DNA of 56,316 nucleotides from Alloprevotella sp. (GCA_023663135.1 JAMPIE010000016.1:1-56316); one strand, 5' to 3'. Shown: positions 34,745 to 43,039, counted from the first letter of the stretch. Numbers and translations: made by a program. The notes: generated from the sequence alone by a model not told the origin.

Positions 34745-36121
34745 TTATTCAGCGCTGTTGAGTTTGTCCACCATCTCGCGGAAGGCGTCGAGCGAGAGTG
34801 GCTTCTCGTCGATGGTGACGTTTTCCTTGATGGCGGCGAAGAGCTTCACGGTGGCCACCTGTTCGTTGATGCGGGGTCCCCACTGCTTGTCGGCCAGGAT
34901 GTTTTTGGCAAAGCCGTCGATGGTGGCATCGTCCATGTTGGTCATGCCATACTGGGCAAACTGCTGGCGAGCCATCCCGCGGGCATAGTCGAGGCGGTCG
35001 TCGTCGGTCACCTCAAGGCCGAGGTTTTCGGCAATCTTGTCGGTGATGAGCTGCCACTTGAGGTCGGGCACCATACGTGAGTATTCCTCGTCAATATTCT
35101 CGTCGGTGAGCTCGGCAGAGCGGCTGATGAGCCAGCGCTTGAGGATTTCGGCGGGGAGTTCCATGTCGCCATAGCGCTCGAGGAGGATGCGGCGAGCGTC
35201 GGCGCGGAACACCATGTCGGAATTGCCGGAGAGCTGTGCTGAGATCATTTCGCGCAGCAATGTGGCGTATTCCTCTTCATTGTGCACCTTGTCTTTGCCG
35301 AAGACGTTGGTAAAGAACTCCTCATCGTGCTCGGCGGGTTTCACAACGATGATTTCAGAGATGGTGAGCTCAAAGTCGGCCTTTGCCTCGGGAGCCTTCT
35401 CCTTATCAATCTGGAGCATGGAAGAGAGCTCGGCGGGATTGCCGTTGCAGGTGTTCCAGGGGTTGAACACCACCTTGTCGCCCACCTTCTTGTCTTCAAA
35501 TTTCTTGCGCTCCTCCTCGGAGGTGAAGTAGCGGGGGCTTACGATGGTGGAGGTGACCTGAATGGCGCCTTCGCCCTCCTTGATGCCGCCGTCGGCGTTG
35601 AGCTCCATGAGCGAGCCTTTGACCAGGGCATCAGGCTCGGTTACTTCGCCGGGCACCTGTGCGCCAAAGCGCTTGCGGAAGGCCTCATCCTGCTCTTTTA
35701 CCATCTCGTCGCTCACCTCAATGGGATAGTAGGGGATGGTGATGCCGTCGGCTTTCAGGTCAATGTTGAGTGACGGGGCGAGGGCCAGGTCATATTCAAA
35801 GGTGAAGTCTGATTTGTTTTTAAGGTCAAGCTCCACGAGCTCCACGGGCACGGGGTGGCCCAAGACTTCGAGCTTGTTGTCGTTGATATAGTCGATGACA
35901 GCCTTGTAGACAATCTCGTTGATAACGTCAGAGGTGACCTGGCGGCCAAAGCGGCGCTGGAGGTCGTTGATGCTCACGTGCCCCTTGCGGAAGCCGGGGA
36001 TGGTGTGGGTCTTGCCAATCTTTTTGAGCTCTTCTTTGACTCGGTCTGCATAGTCGGCGGCGGTGACCTCTACGGTGAGACGTCCACTTACCTCCGATGT
36101 CTTCTGCATGCTTACGTTCAT
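34745..36121 (-). CDS. tig: Trigger factor (ribosome-associated chaperone)
   Basis: A 458-residue ribosome-bound chaperone and prolyl isomerase. The N-terminal ribosome-binding signature is present as PGFRKGHVSI (canonical GFRxGxxP region) near residue 42. The middle domain looks reduced compared with the FKBP-like domain of E. coli, common in Bacteroidota, and the C-terminal half is helical. The ATG at 36121 gives MNVSMQKT, the usual Bacteroidales start. A -7 element at 36216-36209 precedes it by about 90 bases and a strong terminator follows. Confidence 0.92.
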   Translation of the reverse strand: MNVSMQKTSEVSGRLTVEVTAADYADRVKEELKKIGKTHTIPGFRKGHVSINDLQRRFGRQVTSDVINEIVYKAVIDYINDNKLEVLGHPVPVELVELDLKNKSDFTFEYDLALAPSLNIDLKADGITIPYYPIEVSDEMVKEQDEAFRKRFGAQVPGEVTEPDALVKGSLMELNADGGIKEGEGAIQVTSTIVSPRYFTSEEERKKFEDKKVGDKVVFNPWNTCNGNPAELSSMLQIDKEKAPEAKADFELTISEIIVVKPAEHDEEFFTNVFGKDKVHNEEEYATLLREMISAQLSGNSDMVFRADARRILLERYGDMELPAEILKRWLISRSAELTDENIDEEYSRMVPDLKWQLITDKIAENLGLEVTDDDRLDYARGMARQQFAQYGMTNMDDATIDGFAKNILADKQWGPRINEQVATVKLFAAIKENVTIDEKPLSLDAFREMVDKLNSAE

Positions 36122-36208
36122 AAGGGAATGCTTTATCTATGTAAGGATGAGGGTAATTACGGATATGAGGGGTTGCGATGAGCCCCCGAGGGAGGCTCAT
36201 TCAAGCTG

Positions 36209-36216
36209 CAAAGATA
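36209..36216 (-). promoter_or_regulatory. -7 element upstream of tig
   Basis: TATCTTTG on the minus strand fits TAnnTTTG; the transcript would begin near 36205, leaving an 84-base leader. No clear -33 element is found at the expected spacing. Confidence 0.5.
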
Positions 36217-36288
36217 AGCAAAAATTCCCGAGCGGATGATACTCTAATGTGAATAAATGAAAAAATGATGCCGGAATGACATCAAGAA

Positions 36289-36320
36289 ATGGCATCCGTC
36301 TGTTCGGTGACGGATGCCAT
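36289..36320. repeat. Perfect 12-base-pair hairpin between divergent genes
   Basis: ATGGCATCCGTC (36289-36300) pairs with GACGGATGCCAT (36309-36320) across 8 bases. It lies between divergently transcribed tig and mutL, where no terminator would be needed, so it may be a remnant of a lost gene's terminator. A degraded partial repeat of its arm (AATGATGCC) lies at 36264-36272. Confidence 0.5.
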
Positions 36321-36366
36321 CATTATTTCCAATAGCGTATTTCAGAGCCGAAGCTTAGCTGCGGCA

Positions 36367-36441
36367 TCGCCTGCACTTTCGCAAAAAAATCTGCACAAAA
36401 AATCCAGCGAAATTCTTTACCAACTTATTTTTTACGATTAC
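36367..36441. repeat. Palindromic element copy C (right half only)
   Basis: From CCTGCACTTTC through to GATTAC (36436-36441) this matches the right arm of the element at 22371-22446 with about six differences over 75 positions. The left arm is missing; instead the hairpin-like GCCGAAGCTTAGCTGCGGC (about 36342-36365) lies where the centre should be. It appears to be a deleted copy. Confidence 0.65.
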
Positions 36442-36744
36442 TAAAGGGGATGAAGGGTCGGTGTCGGTATGGTCTATTCCGGCGGTTACCAATTTTTGAA
36501 AACGGTTCCATCCCGGAGCCTGACGGTATGCTTTCGGGTCGGGGGCCTCCAGTGTCGCAAACAGATAATTTATGTTGGAGAAAACGGAGTCGTTACATAC
36601 CGGGGAGCCGAGAGTCATATTGCCTTTTGCAGATTGGGAAGCTCGCCAAAGGCTTCTCGGGGTGAAAAAAGTTATTGACAAGTTATTGACAGTAGGGGAG
36701 GGCGGCTGTTGATAACTGGGCTTGCCCGTCAAGGGCAAATGAGG
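36442..36744. other. Gene-poor stretch upstream of mutL with TTATTGACA repeats
   Basis: No family is recognisable. A minus-strand open frame (36355-36738) runs through the palindromic element and is probably fortuitous. Near the mutL promoter, AGTTATTGACA occurs twice in tandem (36670-36680, 36681-36691) and a related inverted copy GTTGATAACT lies at 36708-36717. These resemble DnaA boxes with one mismatch each and could instead be regulator-binding sites. Confidence 0.4.
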
Positions 36745-36752
36745 TAACTTTG
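36722..36752 (+). promoter_or_regulatory. Promoter of mutL
   Basis: TTG (36722-36724) and TAACTTTG (36745-36752) are 20 bases apart. Predicted start near 36756 gives a 21-base leader to the ATG at 36777 and rules out the in-frame TTG at 36750. Confidence 0.65.
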
Positions 36753-36776
36753 CATCACGTTACAGACCGATGCAAT

Positions 36777-38699
36777 ATGACTGAAGACATCATTAGGCTG
36801 CTGCCCGACTCAGTGGCCAATCAGATAGCCGCCGGTGAGGTGATACAGCGCCCGGCCTCGGTGGTAAAGGAGCTGGTGGAGAACGCCGTAGATGCCGGAG
36901 CCACTACCATCGACATTATCCTCCGCGATGCCGGAAGGACTCTGATACAGGTGGTTGACAACGGGCGCGGGATGAGCGACACCGATGCCCGCATGGCTTT
37001 TGAGCGCCACGCCACTTCTAAGATTACGAGTGCTGCCGACCTCTTTACGCTCCATACTATGGGCTTTCGCGGCGAGGCCTTGGCCTCGATTGCCGCCGTG
37101 GCCCAGGTTGACCTCCGGACTATGCCTGAGGGTGCTTCCGTGGGCACTCGCCTAATCATCTCCGGCTCAAAGGTGGAAAGTCAGGAGCCGGAGGGGTGTG
37201 CCCGAGGCACCAACATGATGGTCAAAAACCTCTTTTTCAATGTCCCGGCGCGAAGGAAGTTTTTGAAGAAAGACTCCGTGGAGCTCAATCAGGCTCTGCG
37301 CGAGTTTGAACGCTTGGCGCTGGTCAATCCCTCGGTCGACCTCTCCATCACCCACAACGACACCCTCCTCCATAAGCTCATCCACGCTCCGCTGAAGCGC
37401 CGCATTGCCGATCTCTTCGGCAATGCGCTCGAGCAGCAACTCATCCCGGTGGAGACCGACACGTCGGTGGTCCGCCTGAGCGGCTTCATTGGCCTTCCGG
37501 CCCATGCCCGCAAGCGCAGCCCCCTGCAATATCTCTTTGTCAATGGTCGCAACATGCGTCATCCGCTCTTCCATAAGGCCATAATGGCTTGCTATGAAGG
37601 GATTTTGGCCGCCGATGCTCAGCCCAACTACTTCATCTCGTTTGACGTAGACCCCGAGACAATCGACGTGAACATCCACCCCACCAAGAACGAAATAAAA
37701 TTTGAAAACGAAGGGGCCATCTTCCAGATACTCTCTGCGGCCGTCCGCGAGAGCCTCGGACGCTTCAATGCCGGACAGGGTATCGACTTCGACATGACCG
37801 ATGCCCCTGAAATACCGGTGTTTAGCCCCGATGCTCAGGCCGGGCACGAAGTAGAGCTTGATCCCGGTTACAACCCCTTTGCCAGCCCCGCTCCCGAGCC
37901 GGCCTCCTTCTCGCCTACTCCATCCCCCACTATGGGCGGAGGTGGATTGAGCCGTCGCACGTCGAGCATCGACACCACCGACTGGGAGAAGCTCTATGCC
38001 GACTTTGCCCAGCGTCGCGACGCCCCCCCCACCCCCGACGAGTCGCAGGCAGGGCGCGTACATGTGGCATCCCGGCTCGACCTCTCCTCACCCGACGAGC
38101 TCTCCGAGGCTCCTGCCGCGCGCTCGGCCAGTTACCTCCAGCTCGAGGGACGTTATATCTTGTCGGCTGCACGTAGCGGCCTGATGGTGGTCGACCAGCA
38201 TCGTGCCCACATCCGCATCCTATATGACCGACTGATGGAGTGCGGTGCTGCTGCCGACCTCAGCGGCCAGGGTGTGATGTTTGCCGAGGCCATTGAGCTC
38301 TCCCCGGCCCAGAGTGCCACCCTCAAGGCCGTTGAGGCCGAGCTCAGGGGGCTGGGCTTCGACCCCACCTTCCTCGGAGGGTCATCCTGGAGCCTCAACG
38401 CCCTGCCGGCCATCCTCCCCCCGGGGCGGGCAGCCGACACGCTCAGGCGCATCCTCGACGACACCGCCGCCGACACTGGTGTGGACTGCGCCGAGACCCT
38501 CCGGCACACCGCCGTGATGGCCATTGCACGCAGCTCGGCTATCCCATCGGGGCGCTCTCTGAGCCAAGCCGAGATGGAGGAGCTCATGACGAGCCTTCTG
38601 CGACTCCCGGCTCCCGACTACACCCCCGACGGCCTGCCGGTGATAGCCATTGTCCCAACTGCCGACATCACCCGCCCCCTGCGCTTCTTTGCGCAGTGA
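36777..38699 (+). CDS. mutL: DNA mismatch repair protein MutL
   Basis: A 640-residue mismatch-repair ATPase. GHKL motifs are clear: KELVENAVDAG, VDNGRGM and GFRGEALASI, followed by the transducer-domain GTNMMVKNLFFNVPARRKF. The C-terminal dimerisation domain starts near 455. The endonuclease motif of MutL proteins lacking MutH, DQHA(x2)E(x4)E, reads DQHRAHIRILYD here, so the first Glu is replaced; I recall the same pattern in Bacteroides MutL. A Pro/Ser-rich linker lies around 355-400. The ATG at 36777 is supported by the promoter; it converges with gadC, 14 bases away. Confidence 0.95.
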   Translation: MTEDIIRLLPDSVANQIAAGEVIQRPASVVKELVENAVDAGATTIDIILRDAGRTLIQVVDNGRGMSDTDARMAFERHATSKITSAADLFTLHTMGFRGEALASIAAVAQVDLRTMPEGASVGTRLIISGSKVESQEPEGCARGTNMMVKNLFFNVPARRKFLKKDSVELNQALREFERLALVNPSVDLSITHNDTLLHKLIHAPLKRRIADLFGNALEQQLIPVETDTSVVRLSGFIGLPAHARKRSPLQYLFVNGRNMRHPLFHKAIMACYEGILAADAQPNYFISFDVDPETIDVNIHPTKNEIKFENEGAIFQILSAAVRESLGRFNAGQGIDFDMTDAPEIPVFSPDAQAGHEVELDPGYNPFASPAPEPASFSPTPSPTMGGGGLSRRTSSIDTTDWEKLYADFAQRRDAPPTPDESQAGRVHVASRLDLSSPDELSEAPAARSASYLQLEGRYILSAARSGLMVVDQHRAHIRILYDRLMECGAAADLSGQGVMFAEAIELSPAQSATLKAVEAELRGLGFDPTFLGGSSWSLNALPAILPPGRAADTLRRILDDTAADTGVDCAETLRHTAVMAIARSSAIPSGRSLSQAEMEELMTSLLRLPAPDYTPDGLPVIAIVPTADITRPLRFFAQ

Positions 38700-38713
38700 G
38701 CGGATGGGCTAAA

Positions 38714-40330
38714 TCAGCAATGGGGCTGCGTGGCGTGGCTGCTGATGGATTTCCCCTCGGCCTCCTCCACCTCCTCTTCTGTCGGCTCATACCCGGGTGT
38801 CCATTTTGACACCTCCCAGGGCTTTCTCCCCTCTATCTGCCAGTCAAAGGGATAGAAATGGGCATTTGGATTGCGCCACGACGGCTTGCGGCAGCGGTAG
38901 ATCACCAAAGGGAGCGCAACAAAGATGGCTACGCCTGCGGCAATGATGGAGACATACACAACCGGCGAGCCGGTTGAAATCTGCGATGGCGGGATGAAGC
39001 TTAAGACTATGGCCAGAAGAGCACCGGCAATGCCGACGCCACACACAATGGCCTCGCCCACTTTGCCGCCTGGCACCTTAAATCCTCTGACACGTCCCGG
39101 AGCTGTCCGGCGTAGGCGGATAAAGGCTAAGTAAATCATTACCACCATTATAAGATAGATTATGGTGGCCATCTGTGACATAATCTGATAGGCCGACTCT
39201 ACTGTGGGAAGCACTATCAACACCAAGCTCAGGACGCTCACCAGGGCTCCCTCGATTAAGAGGATTGACTTGTTGACACCCTTCTCACTCACCTTTTGTA
39301 GCGAGCGCGGCAGGTAGCCCGACTGTGCCACGGCCATCAGGCCGGTTGAGGGGCCGGTGACCAGGGCACTGATTTGGCCAGCCACGCCAAACATCACAAA
39401 CAAGGCTGTCACATTGCCGAGCCAACTGAGATCAAATGATTTCCACAATGCTTTGTATGCAACCAGTAGCGATTGCAGCAGATTGATATTGTCGGAGGGA
39501 ATTACCAAGCCAATCACAAGAGTGCCCACTGTGTAGAGCACCACTATTGCCACGCAGGCCACAAAAACAGAGCGCGGAAATTGGCGCGATGGATTACTCA
39601 TGTCGTTGATATGAACGGCCTGTGTCTCCATTCCGGCAAAGAACAGAAATATCGATGCGGCGAGTACCAGGGTATTGAAATGGGAGAAATCAGGGAAGAA
39701 GGGCATCTCGGCCAGATAATTGTGCTTTCCCAAAATGAGATATAGCGCGCCGAGTATGATTAGAATTGCCCCGGGGATGATGGTGCCCACCACGCCGCCA
39801 TAGGTGCTCAGCATATTGGCGCTCTTTTGTCCTCGGAATGCGTTGAAGGTGGCGGCCCAGTAGAGGGCCATCGCCACGATGAGTGTGTATATCTTATTGG
39901 AAGCCAAGGCGGCATCAAAGCTTTCGGGCCATGCGATATAGGCAAGCGATGCTGCCCCAAACATCAAGACCGTCGGAAACCAAAAGATTATTGTCTGCCA
40001 TTCCAGATACATTGCCGTCCATCCCCATTTGGGACCGAAGGCCTCGGCAACCCAGCGATAGAGTCCGCCGCTCTTGGTGTAGGTCGAGGCCAACTCGGCA
40101 CACACCAGAGAGAATGGTACGAGAAACACCACTGCGGCGAAGATGAAGAAGAAGATAGATTGCACTCCATACTTGGCCTCTGACGGCAGACCGCGGAGAC
40201 TGAATATGGAGGTGATCAGAAGGATGGCCATGGCCATCATTGTGAGGGTGCCTTTGGCCGTGGATATTATTTTCTTGCGCCCCGAGGCTGTTGTGCTTGT
40301 CTCGGTGGGCTGTGCCGACGTCTTGCTCAT
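38714..40330 (-). CDS. GadC-like APC-superfamily amino-acid antiporter
   Basis: A 538-residue integral membrane protein with about 12 hydrophobic segments. The segment SLRGLPSEAKYG after the first span and the WVAEAFGPKWG loop closely resemble GadC (glutamate:GABA antiporter) proteins, and the C-terminal cytosolic tail (DWQIEGRKPW, then acidic) is in the position of the GadC C-plug. No gadB or glutaminase gene is adjacent. Instead the gene lies 105 bases after a pyruvoyl-decarboxylase-like gene on the same strand, with a hairpin between. Exchange of an amino acid for its decarboxylation product is the natural inference; the substrate is unknown. Confidence 0.85.
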   Translation of the reverse strand: MSKTSAQPTETSTTASGRKKIISTAKGTLTMMAMAILLITSIFSLRGLPSEAKYGVQSIFFFIFAAVVFLVPFSLVCAELASTYTKSGGLYRWVAEAFGPKWGWTAMYLEWQTIIFWFPTVLMFGAASLAYIAWPESFDAALASNKIYTLIVAMALYWAATFNAFRGQKSANMLSTYGGVVGTIIPGAILIILGALYLILGKHNYLAEMPFFPDFSHFNTLVLAASIFLFFAGMETQAVHINDMSNPSRQFPRSVFVACVAIVVLYTVGTLVIGLVIPSDNINLLQSLLVAYKALWKSFDLSWLGNVTALFVMFGVAGQISALVTGPSTGLMAVAQSGYLPRSLQKVSEKGVNKSILLIEGALVSVLSLVLIVLPTVESAYQIMSQMATIIYLIMVVMIYLAFIRLRRTAPGRVRGFKVPGGKVGEAIVCGVGIAGALLAIVLSFIPPSQISTGSPVVYVSIIAAGVAIFVALPLVIYRCRKPSWRNPNAHFYPFDWQIEGRKPWEVSKWTPGYEPTEEEVEEAEGKSISSHATQPHC

Positions 40331-40371
40331 AATTTATGGAGATTGTTGAAAGGTGGGTGAGGATAGAATGA

Positions 40372-40416
40372 GGCTATGGGTCTATAGGTCTATGACGAGC
40401 CTATAAACCCATAGCC
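40372..40416 (-). repeat. Intercistronic hairpin between decarboxylase-like and antiporter genes
   Basis: Two 17-base arms (40372-40388 and 40400-40416) are complementary except at two adjacent positions and flank an 11-base loop. There is no T-run, so it is more likely an mRNA stability or processing element than a terminator. Confidence 0.6.
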
Positions 40417-40435
40417 ATTATGTCGGATTGAAGGT

Positions 40436-41590
40436 CTATTCGCCTACTGGGAATGCTTGGGCGATGCGTGTGCCCATCTTGTAGTGGACACCCGGCATTG
40501 CGGTGATGCTAACGTTGGAGGCGCGTTCAAAAATCACCACTATGTCCGATCCGCCAAACTGGAAGTAAGAGATTTCTTCGCCCTTGCGGATGGTGGTGCC
40601 CTTCTCGGCGGTGACCACTATCGACGATACCTGGGCCATGCCCATGGGGAGGATTGCCACCTTGCCTATCTTGGACTGGATGACAACGAGGCCGCGTGTC
40701 TGCAGGAACTGATATCCGGCCTCATCCTCGGCCACCTGATGACGCTTGATGGTAGTGCGCCCCTGTGGATCCCCTTCGATGGGTTCGGCATGTACGCCGA
40801 GATATACTACGCCTTGTATTTCGCGGGCTTCGAGCACCTTGCCGCCCACCACGGCGTGCTCACGGTGATAGTCGGTGGTGTTGAGGAACTGGTGTATCCA
40901 TATACCTCCGGCAAAATCGTCCTTGTAGGGACTCCCTTCAAGAAGCTCCTCAAGGCTCCATTCCAAACCCTTGACGCTGACTTTGGAGTCGGCTGAGACC
41001 TCCCACTGGCCGGCGTGAGTGGAGTCGGCCGGCGACACTATCACATGGTCGTCGTTGATGGCGGCGATGGGGCGATAGCCGGGCTTGACGTTACGGGCAA
41101 AGAACTGATTGAAGGTGCCCCATCCACCTTCGGGTTGGATATAGTCGGCCATGTTGTAGCGTGGGGCTTCGTAGTAACTCTTGACTGCCTCGGCATCGAT
41201 GGACTCCGGGGTGTCCATCCATGCGCCGAATGCGATTACGTAACGGCGCATCCAGTCTGAGAGCGGGGTGAGCTCGGGCATCACGTTGCCCTTGAGCTTG
41301 GAGGGGATTATGGGTGTCTGAAGCTCTTTGACCGGGCTCTGGTCAAGGAGGAAGTAGAAGGTCGTCACATGATTGTAGACGGCTGTGCCACCTTCATTCT
41401 CGGTGGGTATCCAATGGAGGTTGGATTCGAGGAGGTCAAAGTAGTCGTCAATGCTCTTTAAGCTTTCATACTCGATGGTATTGAAGCTCTTGGCTTTCTC
41501 AAAAGCCTGCTTAAACTTGTCTTGCCATCCATTTTTGGCAATCATGTCTATGAGCTCCTGGACAATAGGAGAATAAGTTTTCTGTGCCAT
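40436..41590 (-). CDS. Phosphatidylserine-decarboxylase-family pyruvoyl enzyme with PSDC domain (putative amino-acid decarboxylase)
   Basis: A 384-residue soluble protein with no membrane segment. Residues about 1-175 match the PSDC-associated domain (LSDWMRRYVIAFGAWMDTPES-like, GGWGTFNQFFARNVKPG). The catalytic part follows: SPADS with D189, DYHREH (240-245), and the self-cleavage site FGGSD where cleavage before S348 would give a 37-residue pyruvoyl chain. Ordinary membrane Psd has LGST and a short form lacking PSDC. PSDC-containing homologues include the fungal tryptophan decarboxylase PsiD, so an amino acid may be the substrate. The GadC-like antiporter next door supports this; trpS is 200 bases upstream but has its own terminator. 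The start ATG at 41590 has a -7-like TACCTTTA 60 bases upstream. Confidence 0.85.
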   Translation of the reverse strand: MAQKTYSPIVQELIDMIAKNGWQDKFKQAFEKAKSFNTIEYESLKSIDDYFDLLESNLHWIPTENEGGTAVYNHVTTFYFLLDQSPVKELQTPIIPSKLKGNVMPELTPLSDWMRRYVIAFGAWMDTPESIDAEAVKSYYEAPRYNMADYIQPEGGWGTFNQFFARNVKPGYRPIAAINDDHVIVSPADSTHAGQWEVSADSKVSVKGLEWSLEELLEGSPYKDDFAGGIWIHQFLNTTDYHREHAVVGGKVLEAREIQGVVYLGVHAEPIEGDPQGRTTIKRHQVAEDEAGYQFLQTRGLVVIQSKIGKVAILPMGMAQVSSIVVTAEKGTTIRKGEEISYFQFGGSDIVVIFERASNVSITAMPGVHYKMGTRIAQAFPVGE

Positions 41591-41649
41591 ATTGGTTATG
41601 GGTTAGGGAGTGTGGGTTTGTTTTCGGTATATTTGACCGGCCTGTGAGA

Positions 41650-41657
41650 TAAAGGTA
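41650..41657 (-). promoter_or_regulatory. Weak -7 element upstream of the pyruvoyl-enzyme gene
   Basis: TACCTTTA on the minus strand differs from TAnnTTTG only at the last base. It lies between the trpS terminator and the gene start, so it would give the decarboxylase-antiporter pair its own transcript. Confidence 0.4.
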
Positions 41658-41731
41658 CGGGTCTGAGAAATATAGAGTTTCAATAGAAGCAACGCATAAG
41701 ACGCCTTAAAGGTTGGCTCCACTTAAAAATA

Positions 41732-41766
41732 TAGCGGGGAGAGAGCGCGATGCTCTCTCCCCGCTA
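41732..41766 (-). terminator. Terminator of trpS
   Basis: TAGCGGGGAGAGAGC (41732-41746) pairs perfectly with GCTCTCTCCCCGCTA (41752-41766) over a 5-base loop. On the minus strand it is followed by TATTTTTAAG, 24 bases after the trpS stop. Confidence 0.85.
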
Positions 41767-41789
41767 CGATGCTTGTTAGCCCAAGTGGG

Positions 41790-42884
41790 TCAATAGAAGC
41801 GGCGGATGCCCATCACCTCGCGGGCTGCGGCGAGGGTCTCGGCGGCGCGGGCGCGAGCTTTCTCGGCGCCGGCGCGGAGCACCTCGCCTATATACTTATC
41901 GTTGTCTCTGAGTTCGAGGATCCGCTCGCGTATCGGCAGGGTGATGGCCAGAATGTCGTCGGCCAGCTGCTTCTTGAGGTCGCCATAGCGGATCGAGCAG
42001 TCGGCATACGCATCGCGAAATTGCTTTACGGTCTCGGGACTGGAGGTGAGTGCCATGAGGGTGAAGAGGTTCTCGACTGGCTGCGACACTGTCTGGTTCT
42101 TCTCTTTGGGGCCTTCGTCGGTCACGGCTCTCATCACCTTCTTGCGCAGGGTCTTTTCGTCGTCGATGAGGTAGATGCAGTTCCCCTCGCTCTTCCCCAT
42201 CTTCCCTGAACCGTCGAGGCCGGGGACTTTGACGGCCTGCCCGCCGAAGTTAAAGTTTTGAGGCTCAAGGAAGAGATCGGTCTTGTAGAAGGCGTTGAAG
42301 CGGCGTGCAAAGCGGCGTGTGAGCTCCAGGTGCTGCTCCTGGTCTTTCCCCACAGGCACCCAGCTGGCTTTCTGGATGAGGATGTCTACGGCCATTAGGG
42401 TGGGGTAGGTGAGCAGGCCGGCGTTGACGCGCTTGCTCTTGCTCTCGTTGCCGATGATTTGCTTTTCAATCTCCTCGTCGGAGTCTTCTTTCTCGCCCGC
42501 GCCCGGAACATGGATGCCGAGCTGCTTGCGTGCCTTGTCCTTAAATGAGGCGGTGCGCATCAGTTCGCCGATGCCCACATGCATATTGAGCAGGAGATAG
42601 AGCTCGCTCACCTCAGGTATGTCGCTTTGGACAAAGATGGTGGCTTTCTCAGGATCGAGGCCGGCGGCCAGATATTCGGACACGATGTTTTTGACGTTGG
42701 CGTGGAGCTCGGCCGGATCTGGGTTGGTGGTCAGGGCATGTAGGTCGGCTATGAAGAAGTTGGCATCATAGTCTTCCTGCATCCTGACAAATTTTGACAG
42801 TGCGCCAAAGTAATTGCCCAAATGGAGGTTCCCGGTGGAGCGTATGCCGCTCAATACTATCTCTTTTTTCTTGTCGGTTGACAT
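41790..42884 (-). CDS. trpS: Tryptophanyl-tRNA synthetase
   Basis: A 364-residue class I synthetase. The HIGH-like motif is GNLHLGNY at 18-25 and the KMSKS-like motif is GSGKMGKSEGN; between them lie the tryptophan-binding region and NADILSD-free Rossmann segments such as LTYPTLMAVDIL. Length matches the bacterial family. A good promoter lies upstream (42949-42919) and a strong terminator follows, so it forms a single-gene transcript. Confidence 0.95.
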   Translation of the reverse strand: MSTDKKKEIVLSGIRSTGNLHLGNYFGALSKFVRMQEDYDANFFIADLHALTTNPDPAELHANVKNIVSEYLAAGLDPEKATIFVQSDIPEVSELYLLLNMHVGIGELMRTASFKDKARKQLGIHVPGAGEKEDSDEEIEKQIIGNESKSKRVNAGLLTYPTLMAVDILIQKASWVPVGKDQEQHLELTRRFARRFNAFYKTDLFLEPQNFNFGGQAVKVPGLDGSGKMGKSEGNCIYLIDDEKTLRKKVMRAVTDEGPKEKNQTVSQPVENLFTLMALTSSPETVKQFRDAYADCSIRYGDLKKQLADDILAITLPIRERILELRDNDKYIGEVLRAGAEKARARAAETLAAAREVMGIRRFY

Positions 42885-42918
42885 ATGTGATGGTCAGATA
42901 TGGTGGATTTTCTGCGGG

Positions 42919-42949
42919 CAAAGGTAGTAAATAAAGGGATTGTGACAAA
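42919..42949 (-). promoter_or_regulatory. Promoter of trpS
   Basis: On the minus strand TTTG (42949-42946) and TACCTTTG (42926-42919) are 19 bases apart; predicted start near 42915 gives a leader of about 31 bases. Confidence 0.65.
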
Positions 42950-42989
42950 ATAAGGGGCGACGATGGTGCCCGAGGCGCCGCAAATGATG

Positions 42990-42997
42990 TAATTTTG
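42990..42997 (+). promoter_or_regulatory. -7 element upstream of the outer-membrane protein gene
   Basis: TAATTTTG fits TAnnTTTG. Transcription would begin near 43001, so the C10 tract at 43018-43027 lies in the 5' leader, between start of transcription and the ATG at 43040. Confidence 0.5.
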
Positions 42998-43017
42998 TCG
43001 TCTGTGAGTGGTCTTTA

Positions 43018-43027
43018 CCCCCCCCCC
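43018..43027. repeat. C10 homopolymer tract in a 5' leader
   Basis: Ten consecutive C, 12 bases before the ATG of the outer-membrane protein gene. Tracts of this length commonly vary by slippage and here could change leader structure or ribosome access. Confidence 0.7.
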
Positions 43028-43039
43028 GCTTTCTTTTTT

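Noticed and set aside
9684..36441. Inversion of the 26-kb minus-strand block between palindromic copies
   Set aside because: Base skew flips at both edges, but it follows gene direction in most of the window, including gadC, trpS and topA outside the block, so skew alone does not support an inversion.
36355..36738. 127-residue minus-strand ORF
   Set aside because: It overlaps the palindromic element and the mutL promoter, has no recognised motif, and would end inside repeat sequence.
36122..36776. Chromosomal replication origin near mutL
   Set aside because: Repeats resemble DnaA boxes only with a mismatch, there is no dnaA nearby, and no strand-wide skew switch is apparent.
42995..43039. 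Upstream TTG start for the outer-membrane protein running through the C10 tract
   Set aside because: The TTG lies inside the predicted -7 element, so it could not be in the transcript; ATG 43040 gives a proper signal peptide.
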